Shown here: in pieces, positions 1-12,800 of the stretch
Layout: each line of letters starts with the position of its first letter
How positions within the stretch are numbered: the stretch's first letter is position 1
Source of the DNA: Rhizoclosmatium globosum
Lineage: Eukaryota; Chytridiomycota; Chytridiomycetes; Chytridiales; Chytriomycetaceae
Direction: 5' to 3'
NCBI GenBank assembly: GCA_002104985.1
Contig: MCGO01000050.1
Location: forward strand, 62,001-126,000
Length of the DNA: 64,000 nucleotides
The notes under the pieces: generated by a model
Seen by the model: the letters and a program-made list of their open reading frames with translations, nothing else
Databases searched by the model: none
What the model was told of the DNA's origin: nothing
Translations under genes and position numbers: made by a program

Positions 1-1252
1 TTCTCATCAATTCTCTCTTTTCACATTCCTATCATACTCCATATGTTAACAGCAAGACCTACTCCAGTGGGACGATGCATGTCGCGCATTCAACAATCAA
101 GAATACAATCAATCACTCGTCTTATTCAAGGTTTCGCTTTGAATGGCTCCATCATGGTTATTCCTGAGTCACTGTACCTAATTCTACTTCTACACAGCCT
201 ATCGCTATCTCAGCAAAGATCTACTTTAATATGGCCATTTGCTACATCAACATGAATCAACTCGATAAGGCTGTGCGTTATTCTCGCGAATTCACGTTGT
301 CTGTATCAAAGTCCTAACAACAGAATTGAACAGCTCGTCTCTCTCGCAACCGCCACCAAACGAGACCCATTCTTTGCGTTGGCTCACTTTATTCGCGGAA
401 TCATCTATTTCAAAATGAATCTGTTTGCAAAAGCCCTCACTGATTTCACAAATGTCTTGAAGGTGCGTTCTTATAACTTTCAAAAATACAAATACCATAT
501 TCCAGAATATGCGTTCCGCACTTGTCATTGATTATACCCAACTGGGTCTCTCACGCAAACTCTTTGCGTTCGAAGCTCTCTTCAATCGTGGCCTCTGTCA
601 CAGCGCTCTCGGAAACCAAACCGCGTCCCTCTCCGACTACGATGAGGCTGATTTAATTCATCCTACAAGCGCTGGTTTTGGTGACCGTCCCCTCTTAGAA
701 TCAAAGATTGACCAAGCTTGCGATTTGGGTTCTCGTGCTCTCCATTCCATCTCTCTCTACGAAATGGATTACGAATTAGCTATTTTCAAACCGAATGAAC
801 AAAAAGTGCTGAACGCGCAGAAGGTGGACTATATTGGATCTCCGACGGTATTTCTTGATTCCAACCATCGCTTGAGTGAGTTCTTTACAAACACTTCGAA
901 AACAAGGTTATTGCAAGTCGCAATGAAATTGACGCGTATGCAGGATTCTCGGGTACCTTAATGAAGGTAACTTTCACTTGTATCGGAGCATAAATGGTAA
1001 TAACAGGTGAATTGATTGTGATAGGTTCAAAAACAACTAGTCAATAAGGGACCCATGGAGGGAAGTTTAATCGAATTCGGACGCGCAGCAACCTTAAAAC
1101 GTAGTCTGACAGTCGCAACTGTCAGAGACCAAACTGAAAACAAGGAGATACAATCGATGGATGTGGCTACGAAGCTGATACCAATCAAAACTGCCATCAA
1201 ACAACAATTCAAGCCGTTGATCGAGTCACGTTCTTCATCTCTATCTCTCTGA
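1..1252 (+). CDS. noxR: NoxR / p67phox-like NADPH oxidase activator (5' partial)
   Basis: TPR protein that in fungi and animals binds Rac and activates the NADPH oxidase at membranes. Exons read as 53-130, 198-272, 334-462, 506-952 and probably 1049-1252; the start codon lies before the window. The visible protein has TPR helices (for example YFNMAICYINMNQLDKA), then the segment FKPNEQKVLNAQKVDYIGSP, which matches the activation-domain motif that follows the TPRs in p67phox (known there as RPNE...KKDYLGKA). All joins keep frame and the introns are 43-96 nt. The last exon is the least certain: it is supported by an in-frame join and by AATAAA at 1257-1262. No PB1 or SH3 domain is visible after the activation segment, so the protein looks short compared with fungal NoxR. 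Convergent with the next gene, 50 bp between stops. Confidence 0.72.
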
Positions 1253-1256
1253 TTGA

Positions 1257-1262
1257 AATAAA
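1257..1262 (+). terminator. AATAAA poly(A) signal of the NoxR-like gene
   Basis: Exact AATAAA four bases after the predicted stop codon. It lies only about 40 bp from the stop of the convergent gene, so the two 3' ends probably overlap. Confidence 0.6.
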
Positions 1263-1302
1263 GACATTATTGCTTTCATTTTTCATAAATGATACTATAA
1301 TA

Positions 1303-3282
1303 TTAGTGCCACGTAAATTCTTCCCATTCGCTGTGCTTTGACGGCTTATAAGTTCCATATTCCTTCTCCTTCAAGATACTTTTCACTTTCCCGTATTCGC
1401 CAATTCTCAAATGTCCCTTCTCCATCTCTCTCGTAACCAAGTCTTCTCCAAAAACAATCCGCGGTTCTCCCAACTCTTCAATCGCCTTTGTAGTCGTAAT
1501 ATCACAAATATCTTCTTCTCTATCTCCTGCATCCATCCCCGAAACCATCAACTCAGCAGCATCAATCGCCAACCGCAACGGATGCCGGAATACACGCCGA
1601 GCCCGACGGTACGCGTGGAGCTCAATCCCATTCTGAGACATGAACCACCAAAGGATTTCAAACGCCTTCATCAGACACGCAATCACAGATCCAGCAGCAG
1701 ACATGTAAATCGCTGAACTCGGGATATGCAACATCCCGGACCCTTTGATTCCGTAGTAGTCGCAATGCACGGGTGGAACCGTTGCACTGAATTGCATTAA
1801 CGCAAAGTGGGCAGCGGCTCCAACAGCCGTTGCAACACCGCGAAAGGTTGTGTCAGTGTGATAGAAACCGTCAGGCATTGTTCCCTCTGACAACATGTTA
1901 CAGAACGTAGCACCTTGCGACGGTGCATATGAGGCATTCTTGAATGCTTTTAAGACTGCATCTTTCAACAAAGTTAACACTTGAAACTTGTCTTCATACA
2001 TTACAAATCCGCGATGGGCTTCTGCAGTATATTGAGAGATTGAACTTGGTTGTTTGGCATAAAATTCTTGTTGGGGACTCATAATGTCAACAATTTGGCC
2101 GTTTGTAATCATTTCCCACTGGTCTGCATCGAAATGAAATGTGATTTGTCCGTGAGAGACTGTCAACAGCATCGTGCAGTCTTGCACAATACTTGAATTT
2201 TGATAAATGTTGTAAACATCGTCAAATACACTATTGGCAGGATAGGTGATGGTCATTCTGAGCATAAAACCTCGTTCGTCTTCAGACAAGAGTAGACTGT
2301 CAATGTGAGTATAGATTCCATAATCAATGTTTGGATTGGGGGCTCCATTATCACAAAGAACTTGCACCACATACACCGGCCCATCCCCTTTAATTTGAAA
2401 CGAATTTGTCGGATTGGACATTGGCCACCCAGCCCATCCACCAACAAGACCGTCTCCAAACGGAAGGCCATAATTATAAACTTCTGCGTAATCTATACCT
2501 CCTTGAACGAATTGATTGATATCAATTCCAGCAGGCAGAGATTGATTTTCATAAATCGATGGCTGACACAACCCCGTTGCTATTTTTGATTCAATGTCAA
2601 TCCACGAGAAAAATATCGAACTTCCAATCAAGATTAATATTGCAATTGTTTCAACGTATCGGGTAATGGTCATAACTCGATATGCTGGAGCTCGTTTCCC
2701 TGATGTCCAAAAATCGGCTAATTGAGGTAATGTCATGCGCCCTCTCACAATATCACCAGACGCGATGGAAATTTGTACAATTCGAGATAATGATCCTGCA
2801 GATCCATGTGCGATAAGGCAGGCGATAATAACGAATAGTTGTAAAAAGTTGTAAACCCATATTCCAGGCATAACGACCCATATTGAAGTCACATACACTG
2901 TAGTCACAATAACATGCATAGATACCATCACCAAATACCAAAGCAATATTTTTGTCCTGTCGTCTCCTAGAACCAGCAAAGTTGCCTTGAAAACGTATGA
3001 TGCCATTATTGCTTCTTTTGTTCTGTCCAAAAACACAAGGATTGGATGTCTACTCTTGGTTAAACTGTTGGATGATAGAGAGGACCGCTTGCTGTTGGAA
3101 CGAGCAGATTTCATATGAAAGTCCATGTCAGTCAAGGTCTCAAGTGACTGTAAGCTCTTTTCAATTTTTGTCTTGCGTTGTGACACATAACTCAAATTTG
3201 TATCCGATTCTTTAGGAAACGGGGTAGTAGAATCACGAGATTCATGGGGTGGTTGATCCATTTGGAGCTGTAAATCTTTCAA
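1303..3282 (-). CDS. Unrecognised multi-pass membrane protein, 659 aa
   Basis: I do not recognise the family. It is a single uninterrupted reading frame. The first ~110 residues are polar and Ser/Thr/Lys-rich. Two hydrophobic spans then follow close together (LVMVSMHVIVTTVYV and FLQLFVIIACLIAHG), a third at ETIAILILIGSSIFF, then a loop of more than 300 residues with several N-glycosylation sequons (NQS, NSS, NAS), a fourth span near SAAGSVIACLMKAFEILWWF, and a charged tail of about 100 residues. This layout suggests a plasma-membrane or secretory-pathway protein with one large luminal or extracellular domain between TM3 and TM4. A second Met seven codons downstream is an equally possible start. 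Coding status is supported by the long frame with membrane-protein composition; function cannot be assigned. Confidence 0.7.
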   Translation of the reverse strand: MKDLQLQMDQPPHESRDSTTPFPKESDTNLSYVSQRKTKIEKSLQSLETLTDMDFHMKSARSNSKRSSLSSNSLTKSRHPILVFLDRTKEAIMASYVFKATLLVLGDDRTKILLWYLVMVSMHVIVTTVYVTSIWVVMPGIWVYNFLQLFVIIACLIAHGSAGSLSRIVQISIASGDIVRGRMTLPQLADFWTSGKRAPAYRVMTITRYVETIAILILIGSSIFFSWIDIESKIATGLCQPSIYENQSLPAGIDINQFVQGGIDYAEVYNYGLPFGDGLVGGWAGWPMSNPTNSFQIKGDGPVYVVQVLCDNGAPNPNIDYGIYTHIDSLLLSEDERGFMLRMTITYPANSVFDDVYNIYQNSSIVQDCTMLLTVSHGQITFHFDADQWEMITNGQIVDIMSPQQEFYAKQPSSISQYTAEAHRGFVMYEDKFQVLTLLKDAVLKAFKNASYAPSQGATFCNMLSEGTMPDGFYHTDTTFRGVATAVGAAAHFALMQFSATVPPVHCDYYGIKGSGMLHIPSSAIYMSAAGSVIACLMKAFEILWWFMSQNGIELHAYRRARRVFRHPLRLAIDAAELMVSGMDAGDREEDICDITTTKAIEELGEPRIVFGEDLVTREMEKGHLRIGEYGKVKSILKEKEYGTYKPSKHSEWEEFTWH

Positions 3283-3319
3283 AAACCTTTCTTTCTTATT
3301 TTCATATAATTGCAGGAAA

Positions 3320-6300
3320 TTAAAAGAAATAAGGTGATGAACTTTTCACAGGAGGACCCACAAGAAGCTCCCAAATCGCGTCGAAAATACACCACACAAA
3401 TCTTTCCACGTTAAATTGCACTCCATTCACTTCTGGGTGTAATTCCCTGCGACCAGTGTTCCCTGACCAATACATACTGTACACCCATCGACAGAAACAG
3501 TACCCCATAAACGCAGCTGCCATACTAACAAAAGCCCAGCGAATGACGTACAAGAGGTATTTCCTTGTGTACTCATAAGTGCTCAATGGAGTTGCTTTAA
3601 TAATCTGAAGGCAACGTCAGCCAGTTACAAATATGAAACAAAAAGAAGTACGAACCTTGGATCCATTCGTTTTCAAAGTCTCGTTCAATTCCTTGATTTT
3701 CTTTTCAAGCACATCTTTTGCGCCCTTCAATTCGCTCACTTCTCTCTGTCACAATTGTTAAAGAAACGTTCATTCAAACCAATACAATATACATACTGCG
3801 AGTTTAGTAGTTTCATCTTTTGTAGCCTGACGTTTTACTTCCAAATCCCTGACTGTTTGTTCCAGTTTTGCAGCTTCTGATTTGTTGGCCTCCAGCCGCG
3901 TTTGGAATGACCTGGAACACAAAACACATGAGCACATATACAAATCGACAATGTAACTTACACTTCATCCATCTTGTCCTTTTCGATTGATTCCAGTGCT
4001 TTCGAAATAGCAAGCCGGAACTCAAACAATAAACGATCCTGTACATCTTCTAAAGTCTCCTCGGGACAAGCTTTGATAGATAGCAACTCTCCAGATTTAA
4101 CACCTCGTTCCATTCGCAAAACTGTTGCAAGAGCGCGATGCTGCTGAGTGGCAACAACGCGGCTAGCCCTTTCAACCATCTGTTCTCCACTCTTTTTCGC
4201 CTTTGACGGAGACACTCCAGCAACACGATGACCAGATTCGACAGAACGTCCATCACGTTTCCGGTCATCTTCGTCTTCGTCATCGTCTCTACCTCCAATC
4301 TTTCCAGACCCGCTATTCTCTTTTCCAAATTCACTGCGACGAGGAACACCACTTCGGTTTCCATTTCCGTGCTTCTCTTGCTGTTGCTGGACACTCTGCT
4401 TTGACTTGCTTCCAGTTCCAGTCGCCAATACAACCACTGTTTCTTCGAGAGCAGTTTCTACACCAACAGTTTGAGGGGCGACAGGAGCAGTAGTCAACAC
4501 AACTTGATCCACGACCACACTGATGTCTTCCTCTTCTTCGTCACACACAACACGAGTCCCGATAACGCTTACATCAAACGACTCGCCACCAAACAATCCT
4601 GGATTCATCGCATCGTCATCATTCTCGCCCACCACAGACTCCGCAGCGGCAGCAACATCTCCAACAGTTGGGAAAGATGAGGAAAAGGACAAATCAACAG
4701 TTGGAGGAGCATCTTGAGTGTCGGCAAGTTTTGTATCCAAACTTTCAGGGGTCGTAATAATCTCGTTGAGTACATTCACATCCACCTCAATATTGTCGTG
4801 GTTACCGTCAAGTTCAGACTCGTCCATCATGGATATGTCGTGAATAACCGCATCATCCAAATCAACAACTGGATCTTCATCTTCGTACACGTTTTGGTGG
4901 TTCTCATTCAGAGGCAACGTCTCAGCATTAACTGCAGCATTCAACTCTTCATCTGCAACTTTCTCCGCCTTCACAATCTCCTCAACTTCGACAACCCCTT
5001 CGTCTTCTTCCTTTTGACAAACTTGAGACAACGAGCTAACACCGCCCAACTTTTTACTCGACCGAGGTACAGGAATTTTAGAAACTACAGCGGCCTCCTC
5101 GACCTTGGTTTCGATTGTGGCAGGAACGACTTTAGATACTCCCGTTTGCTTCAAAGACAGCTGTGGAAGCACAATACCACCAGAAACGACACCTCCACCG
5201 ACGTATGGGCTTTCAGGAACCATCAGTTTTTTCCAGCTTTCTTGTTTCTTTTTGGGCAGCGCAAATGCGGGTCGTGGTGTGGAGACGGCCTCCGTTGCTG
5301 CTTTATCGGTTCTGTCATTCAACCCTTCTGGTAGAGTCTTGGATTCCACAGGATCACTAATTGGGCATTCGGCCTGCATGGGTTGCGATTTAGAAATTTA
5401 GTGGAAATAATGTAATAGGATTCTTACCTTTTCTTCGCCTTTCTCCTTTGTCAATACATCCACAACTTTGACATCAGTACCTGTGACCGTGTTTTCCGTT
5501 AGCTGAGCAACAGTTTGTACAACTGGGGTATCTTTTTGAGGGGCCATGAACGAAAAGAGAGGCTTTGATTCATTTGTAGACAACATAGTCGCAACAGTTT
5601 CAGAACTAACTTCTACGTCAGTGGCTTCTTTCTGAGCGGGTTTGAACGAGAAGATACTCTTGGACGTGTTCGAAGAAGGAGCTTTGACATCTGTGTGAGT
5701 TGAGAAAGCTGACTTGGAACTCCCCTCAAAATTAAAAGAAGCTGGCATTTCGTTCACAATGTCTGATGTTGTCAACTTAACTTCATTAGCTGGAGTACTA
5801 GTGAAGAATACGGGCGTTGTGGATTCCAGAGTTGTAGTTGATGAAGGGGCAGCAAACGAGGAAACAGTAATCTCAGCTTCCTTTGTCTTGACTTCTTTTG
5901 CTTCAGCTCCTGATTCTTGCGAATCAACGACAGGCTTCACTACTTCTGAGGCAGTAACAGTAGCAGGGAACGACAGATTGAAAGAAAAGATTGGTTTCTC
6001 AACTTGCTTCAGATCTTGAGACGAAGCTGGAGGAACAAACTTTGGTTCTTTGGAAGTTTCGGTTGAGATGGCATCCGTTTTGCCTCCTTCGGCAAAAGCT
6101 GTGGACGAGAACGGAGTTAGGAAAGAATAGGCAGCTTTCTCAGCTTCCTTCGATATAGGCTCCTCCAGTTTTGCAGGGGACATCTCAGATAATGATGATG
6201 TAGGAGGAATCAAAGACTCTTGTGTGGCAACTTGCGATTCGTTTGACCGGGAACTTGTGTCATCCAACACAACTGAAGTGGTATAAGTAACGACAGATTT

Positions 6301-7896
6301 CTTGATGTCGTTTGAAACAGACACCGCTTCAGTAGATATTTTCTCATCAGTGATCGAATCCTTGGACAATTCCAAAACATCCGCTTTGGTTTTTTCAGTG
6401 CTAGAGGTAGCCGACGATAGACCAAATGAGAACGACGGCTTGGGACCATCGTTGCTCTCATTCGCTTCAATTCTAGATGGAGGGAAAAAGGAAGTGGGTG
6501 GGTCGGATTTCAATTTTGTTGCTTCTTCAGTTACATTGACAGCAAACTTCTCGGTCGCAGTGGGGCGGAATGTGAAAGTGTTGCTTGGTTCGTTGATAGC
6601 TTCTTTCTTCTCTGGGACTTGTGTGAATAACAACGGTTTTGACGCAGCGGCAAACGAGAATGGTTTTGAAAATGGCGCTGTAGTTGCTTTTGAGTCAAAG
6701 GAGAATGCTGCGGGTTTCTTATCTGCAGAATTACTTCCAAACGAGACTGCAGATGTGAAGTTGAAGCCAGAGGACGAAGTTGGAACTGGAATGGCAGACT
6801 GGAAAGAGAGTGTTGAAGACGAGGAAGGTGCTGGGAAAGTAAACATTGGGGCAGCTGTCGTAGAAGACGACAGAGCTGGTATATTCTTTGAAGTAGCAGC
6901 TTCATCATTTTCTTTTTTAGCTGGTATTATGTGTTCTTGGTGTGTATTGTGTTTTAGAGGAGCTGGAGTTGCGAGGAAGGTCGATGAGTTGAATTCATCA
7001 GACGGAGGAGCCTGATCGAGCAAGTTCTCCACACTAATTGACGTGTTTGGAGTTTCTTTTATGGACGAAGTGTTTTTGCTACGGCCGGGCAAGCCTATTC
7101 CCATCAAAACGTGGACGACATCATCATCTGAGATGTTAGGCTGTTGACTCGCGTCTCTGGTGTCTGCCTGAGCAGAGGATGGAGACGGGAGCATGCTGTT
7201 GAAGCGTTCGATGAGGGGCTGTACGTTTCCCTTTGGCGGATGTTCCTTTTGCTGGAGCAAAGCAAACTGTGGTACGTGTGGTTTCTCCTTTTCAGCGGCT
7301 GCTTTGAAGAAGGCGACCGTTTCGCGTCTGTTTTCCTGCTGCGACTGGTGCAATTGGAGTGATTGATTTGATTGGTTGTGGTGGTGGTGGTGGATCGAGA
7401 AGGAGGCCGATGATGTGTCGGGAAGGAAGGATGCGCTGGGCCAGGCAACGGAGGCATCACCCGCTTCCTGATTTAAAATGAATACAATCAATTGCTGAAA
7501 GAAGTACTCAAGAGAAGAGATACGTACAAAGGAGCGTGATGCATTCGGGTCGATGCTTGAACTTGAACGCGAAACATCCCTCAACAACTGCGACCGTGGC
7601 GTGGATGTTGTTGCTGCTGCTGCTGCTGCTCCTGTTGTGGTTGAAGTTGCCGTTGAAGTATCGGAGGCAGTTGAAGAGGACATCGACGGAAGCGCACTGA
7701 GAATGCGTAGCTTTGCATGCGGAGTCTCAGCTGCAGGCCCCTGTTTTGTACCCAGGGCCTTTTAATACACGCGTTGCAGATTCGGATGGATTGGTTGGTT
7801 GGTGTGTTGGACCGGTGGAAAACGAACCTGGTTGGATACGTCTGTGAGTCCAATGCGTGGGGGTCGCGTCGGTGATGATGCTGCAAATGGATCCAT
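3320..7896 (-). CDS. Phe-rich (FG/FSF-repeat) coiled-coil protein with C-terminal membrane anchor
   Basis: Multi-exon gene starting MDPFAASSPTRPP at 7896. Exon 1 ends at 7828, exon 2 begins at 7740, and a 60-nt in-frame intron lies near 7470-7530. Further introns lie at about 5380-5427, 3905-3962, 3745-3797 and 3605-3655; every join preserves frame. The N-terminal ~700 residues are Ser/Thr-rich and low-complexity with repeated FSF, FNF, FTF and SFG units (PSFSFGLSS, IFSFKPAQ, LFSFMAPQ), as in FG-nucleoporins. An acidic, disordered middle is followed by a helical Lys/Glu-rich coiled coil (EAAKLEQTVRDLEVKRQ). The C-terminus has a hydrophobic span (WAFVSMAAAFMGYCFCRW) and a short tail. Domain order would suit a pore-membrane or nuclear-envelope protein, but this is inference; I cannot name a family. 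Only 50 bp separate it from the upstream Oca-like gene. Confidence 0.68.
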
Positions 7897-7946
7897 TTTG
7901 ACAAAAGAAACAACTGGAAACAACTTTCTTTTCTTTTTCTCACACA

Positions 7947-9701
7947 TTACATTTCTAAATCAAGTGCATTCAGTGTCGCAGATATCGCGTTCTCTCCTGC
8001 TCCATTGATTCCGCCGTTCTTTTCTGTTTCCTTCGAGGCTTTTGCCGGTAACTGCCCCTGCTGTTGCTGAGACTGTTGTATCTGAACAAGTTGCGGCTGT
8101 TGCTGCTGCTCTGTGGATTCTTGCTGGCCAACAATCCCAATCCCAACTCCACTTGCGATTCCACCGCCAGGGATCGTCTTCCCCTTTCCCTTCCCGTTCA
8201 CATCAAGATTTTCGTCATTCAATCCACCTGAACTTGGTATCACAACACTCCTTTTGCTTCCACTCACCACACTAACACCACTAACCCGCCCACCTCCTTC
8301 ACTTCCACTCCATCGGCCACTTCCTTCCTCTCCTACTCCCACTGTTGCGCCCGTTGAAGCTCCAAGAGGTACGGTACTGACAGGGGAAATCGTGTCGAGT
8401 CCATCACTCAACTTCAAAAACGACAAGCGAGGTGTCGTCGAGCTGCTCCCCACTACACTAACTCCTGTTTTAACGACAGAGGGTACTGCATATGGTGGCG
8501 GTGTGGATCGAGGAGAGTGCAGATTTGTAGGGGGTGTGCTCGAATTCTGACGGGGCAGTCCAGTGGCAGATTGTTGATGATATAAAGGTTGAGGCGAATA
8601 TAGACTTGTGGTTGGAGTTAAAGTAGTTGGTTGAGATGTTGTAGTTGTTGTTGATTGTGAGGAAGGAGGGTCTTTTGTTGTTGCTGTTGCAGGAGGTAGT
8701 TTGAGCCGAATAGACGAAGGGTGTTTCTTTGGAGGTACTGATGATGACCATAACCATTTTGGAGGAGGCAACGGTATTTCAACTTCACCAATGAACCTAT
8801 GGGGTTTATGTTGGCCTCACGGTGTTCAGAATCATCTAACTCACCGATCTACAAATTCATGGACTCCTGTTCCGTCAATTTCCTCTCCAGCCAAGAAACG
8901 CGCATATTCAGCTACCAAAATAATTGAGGATGGTTCAGTACGATTCCTTCTGAGTCTCAGCAAACACACCAATTGCAGCTTTCGGTGACCAACACATTAG
9001 TTTTCTGAGCAATGCACAGACGAGTCCCGTAACTACGCCTCCATTTAGACAATGTATATAAATTGGCATGTGACTGTGTGTGGTTGGTTCCAGATCAGAA
9101 GAGAGTTGAAAGGTGGTAAAACAGACTGCTCACTCTCTGTTTATGATGATATTGAGGATTGCAGCAGCCTGTTTGAACGACAGTGGAATCTCGTTATCGT
9201 CAGTTGGAGCATCCACTCGAATGTGGATAGTTGTGATGTTGTTTTCAACGACCCAGGCACGCACGGGATCGCATTCGTCGGCCTCGTCTGCGGGAGGAAG
9301 AGAGTCTGATTTGGATTGATTTGATGTTTTGGTTGTGAATGATTGATTGATTGATTCAAGTGGGATAATGAATGAGTACACTCGCTGAGGAACAAACAGA
9401 TGCACGCACCACCACCACCGCCACCACCACTGGCACTTCGCGTCGCAGGGCCACTAAAACTAGGAGCATCTGGAGTCAGCGAGACGATGGTGCGCAGCTT
9501 CAGCCGCGAGAGGAACCGCACATTGTTCGGAAGTGGATACGCGCCTGCTTTGACAGTGAGTGCGATGCCTAGCTGCTTGCTTACTAAAAGAATCAAGTTA
9601 CCACGCGATAAGGTCTCGCTGCTGGTGACTTCTCCTGATCCTGATGCTGAGGACGCTACAAGCCCAAAGCGAAATGGTGGGTGATGACCACTGTATTGCA
9701 T
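7947..9701 (-). CDS. Oca4/Oca6-type atypical tyrosine phosphatase-like protein with long disordered tail
   Basis: Begins MQYSGHHPPFRFGLVA, the usual opening of the Siw14/Oca family, followed by NVRFLSRLKLRTIVSLTPDA and later NNITTIHIRVDAP and IPLSFKQAAAILNIII. The P-loop region reads DHMPIYIHCLNGGVVTG. Introns were placed where signals and family agree: one after the glycine run near 9400 (ending CAATCCAAATCAG), one just before the P-loop, a 47-nt intron that restores LLRKLIRNRTEPSSIILVAEY, and one after GVHEFVDR. The C-terminal ~250 residues are Ser/Thr/Gln-rich and likely disordered. In the CX5R signature the arginine position holds valine, so classical phosphatase activity is doubtful; yeast Oca proteins act as a complex linked to inositol-pyrophosphate and stress signalling (family knowledge). 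The start could lie slightly upstream. Confidence 0.75.
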
Positions 9702-9835
9702 TCAACCCCTTTTTTCAATCTTATTTATAGAAGGATGGGAAATGAATAATGAGAGTTTTATTTTATTATTATGAACGGAGCGGAACGGGGAGTCAGTGGC
9801 AACTCCGCGATCCGTTTCCAAAAAACTCTCCCAAA

Positions 9836-12800
9836 ATGGTTTGTGCTTACCACCTTTGCCACCTCACGTGGCCGCATTTTGTAGTCCAGTTATTTCCATT
9901 GCCATGACAATCAAGTTGCGATATCCTGATTGTTGCACATCTTGGCCTTGAAGCTTGGATTGAGTCATACTTGATGTATAGCCTCACACTCTCCACCATC
10001 TCTTTCTCACGTTGTTGATTTCTTGCTAACCATCACATTTTGGTTAGCCCTGCTGCTCTAAACACTCTCTCTTCGAATGCCAAACTGAGTCGGAAGTGGC
10101 TGTCTCCCACACTTCCACCCAGATCAACAAGGGCTTTGCCACTGCCCATGCAAAACCATCATACGCTCCACACTCACGTAAAAAGCCTTATGAATAATCT
10201 CTTACTGGATCCATAATCCAACTTTATTTGTTAGGTATTGAGCCAACTCACATGAAGATCACTTTGGACGTGACAGAAGCTGCTTTGAAAGCTAAAACCG
10301 TGAAAGCACAGGTTGCAATTACTCTCAATGTTCCAGCTTCTACCGTTGCTTCAAATGCTGTGAACAGGTTCGTGGCTTGAGACAAAGCTTGGCTTCCAAC
10401 AACATATTTCTGATTCTCTTTCCATTAGAGAGCTCGTTCTTAATGCTGTTGCTCTTCGTATTGATAATGTTGATGGTGTTGATTCGTTTGACTACGATGG
10501 AAAGCGTTTGACTTTGCGTTGGGTCAAGAACTACACTGGTGGAGTTGTTACCATTGACTACGTGATCGAAACGTATGTCATTCCTTACGCTCGAAAGCTA
10601 TATCTGATACGTGCTTATAAATATGTTATAGTCCGCTTGCTGGTCTCTACTTCCACGTGCCAGATGAAACTGTCCCAGACCGTGCGTTACACGTCATCAC
10701 TGACCACGAAACTGAAAGATGTCGTTACTGGTTGCCATGTGTTGATCAGCCATTGGTTCGCACTACCTTGGGTGTGTTTCCACTTCTTCCGCCTCTGGGT
10801 TTTTAATTGCTAACTTTATAATCCAGATTTCAACATTACTCACAGTACCCAACACGCTGCTGTTGCCAACGGAGCTCACATTTCTACCACTGCCTCCGAA
10901 TCCGACCCATCCGTCTCTGTCTCCATTTACAGACTCCTCAACCACACATGTCCTTCCTACCTCATCTGTTGGGCAGTTGGAGACTACATTTCCGTTGATG
11001 ACGGCGATGTCGACGGAATCCCACTCAAGTACCTCTGCTCGCGTGATAACAAGTTCGTGACAAAGGAAACCCTCTTGCACACATTTGAGAAGACTGGTGC
11101 TATGATCAGATGGATGCAGAAGAAGGTGGGACTCAAATTCCCATGGGAAAAGTACTTCCAGATTGTTTCGCCCAAGATTGAGGGTGGTGCTATGGAGAAC
11201 ATCTCTTTGGTTACTTACAAGGACATTTTCTTGTATGACGAGGAGCTTGGACGCGATGGATGGCAGATGGCTGTTGACGGTGTCAACGTTCACGAAATGG
11301 CACACACTTACTTCGGTGACTTGTTGACTATGCGTCACTTCGAACACGTCTGGTTGAAGGAGTCTTGGGCTACTTATATGGACTTCTGTTGGTCTGAAGA
11401 CCACTACTCTCACGAAGAAGCTCGTTACGAGTCATTCTTGAACATGGAGGGTTACATCAGTGAGACTGGTCGTTACTACCGTCCAATTGTCTGCAAGACC
11501 TACGACTCATCTTGGGATATGTTCGATGGACACACTTACCCTGGAGGTGCTTTCAGAATTCACATGCTTCGTCAAATCTTGGGAGACGAAACATTCTGGG
11601 CTGCCGTTAAGAACTACGTTAACACTTACAACGGTCGTTTCGTTGAGACTGAGGACTTCAAGCGTTGCTTGGAACAAGAGTCTGGTCTCAACTTGACCAA
11701 GTTCTTTGACCAATGGATTTACGGACGCGGATACATCAAGTTGAAGGCGGACTATAGCTACGATGCTGATAAGAAAGTTGTTCAACTCACCCTTGAGCAA
11801 ACTCAAGTTGACAAGGATTTGGAGATTCCAGCCGTCTTTGAGGCTACTATTGAGGTCGATGTTATTGACACTGATGGAAAGGTTCACTCCACTGAAGTTG
11901 TTTTCAACGATGCAACTGGAAACAAGGTGGTTGCTTTCATCTTGTTGGGTGATGCCAAGCCAGATGCTGTCGAAGTCGACCCTCGCGGAAAGGTTTTGCA
12001 CACTTTGGACTTCAACCCAGGAGAGGCTATTTTGGAAGGAACCGCTAAGCGCGGACGTGACATCATGTCCCGCATTCGCTCTTACAGACAGCTCATCAAG
12101 AACGGAAGCATTTCTGCCTTGAAGAAGGTCTCTTCAGCTGTGCACGATGAGCTCTACTGGGGTGTCCGCGCTCAAGTTTACTCTGCTCTTTCAGAGGCCA
12201 AGATTCAACCAGCTGTCGATATTCTTGCCACTGCGCTTATCCTTGAGAAGGATCCAAAGGCCCTTCGTCACCTCACTTCTGTTGCAACTGCGAAGGATGA
12301 ACGTATCCGTCAAGGACTTCTCGCTGTCCTCGCTCGTCCAGCTGAACAGCTCTCCGGCCGTACTCGTCGTTTCGCTTACACCAACCTTGGTCGTCAGAGA
12401 AACCCAGCCGACCTTGACTTGCTTCTTGCTGCTCTTGCTAACCCAGACAGCATTGACCTCCACGGATTCACTCTCGCTGGTATCATTACTGGTTTGGGCT
12501 TGCACCGTTCTGCAAAGGCTTTTGAGGCTTTGGTCAACCTTGTATTCGTTCCAGCTGGAACTGCACGTGTGATTCCAGAGGCTTGCACCGTCTTGGCTGT
12601 GGATGCGATTGCTGAAAGTCTTGGCTGGCAAGAGAACAAGATTCGCCGACTGGAAGTTGCGGAATTGTTGGCTGAGCTCGCTCGCGTTGACAAGGCGCAC
12701 AGACTTCAGAAGGCTGCTGTCCGTGCTCTTGTTGCTATTGGTGAAGAGGCCAAGCCCCACTTTGGTGTTGCGTACAACATTGCCAGTACTGCCTTCGCCG

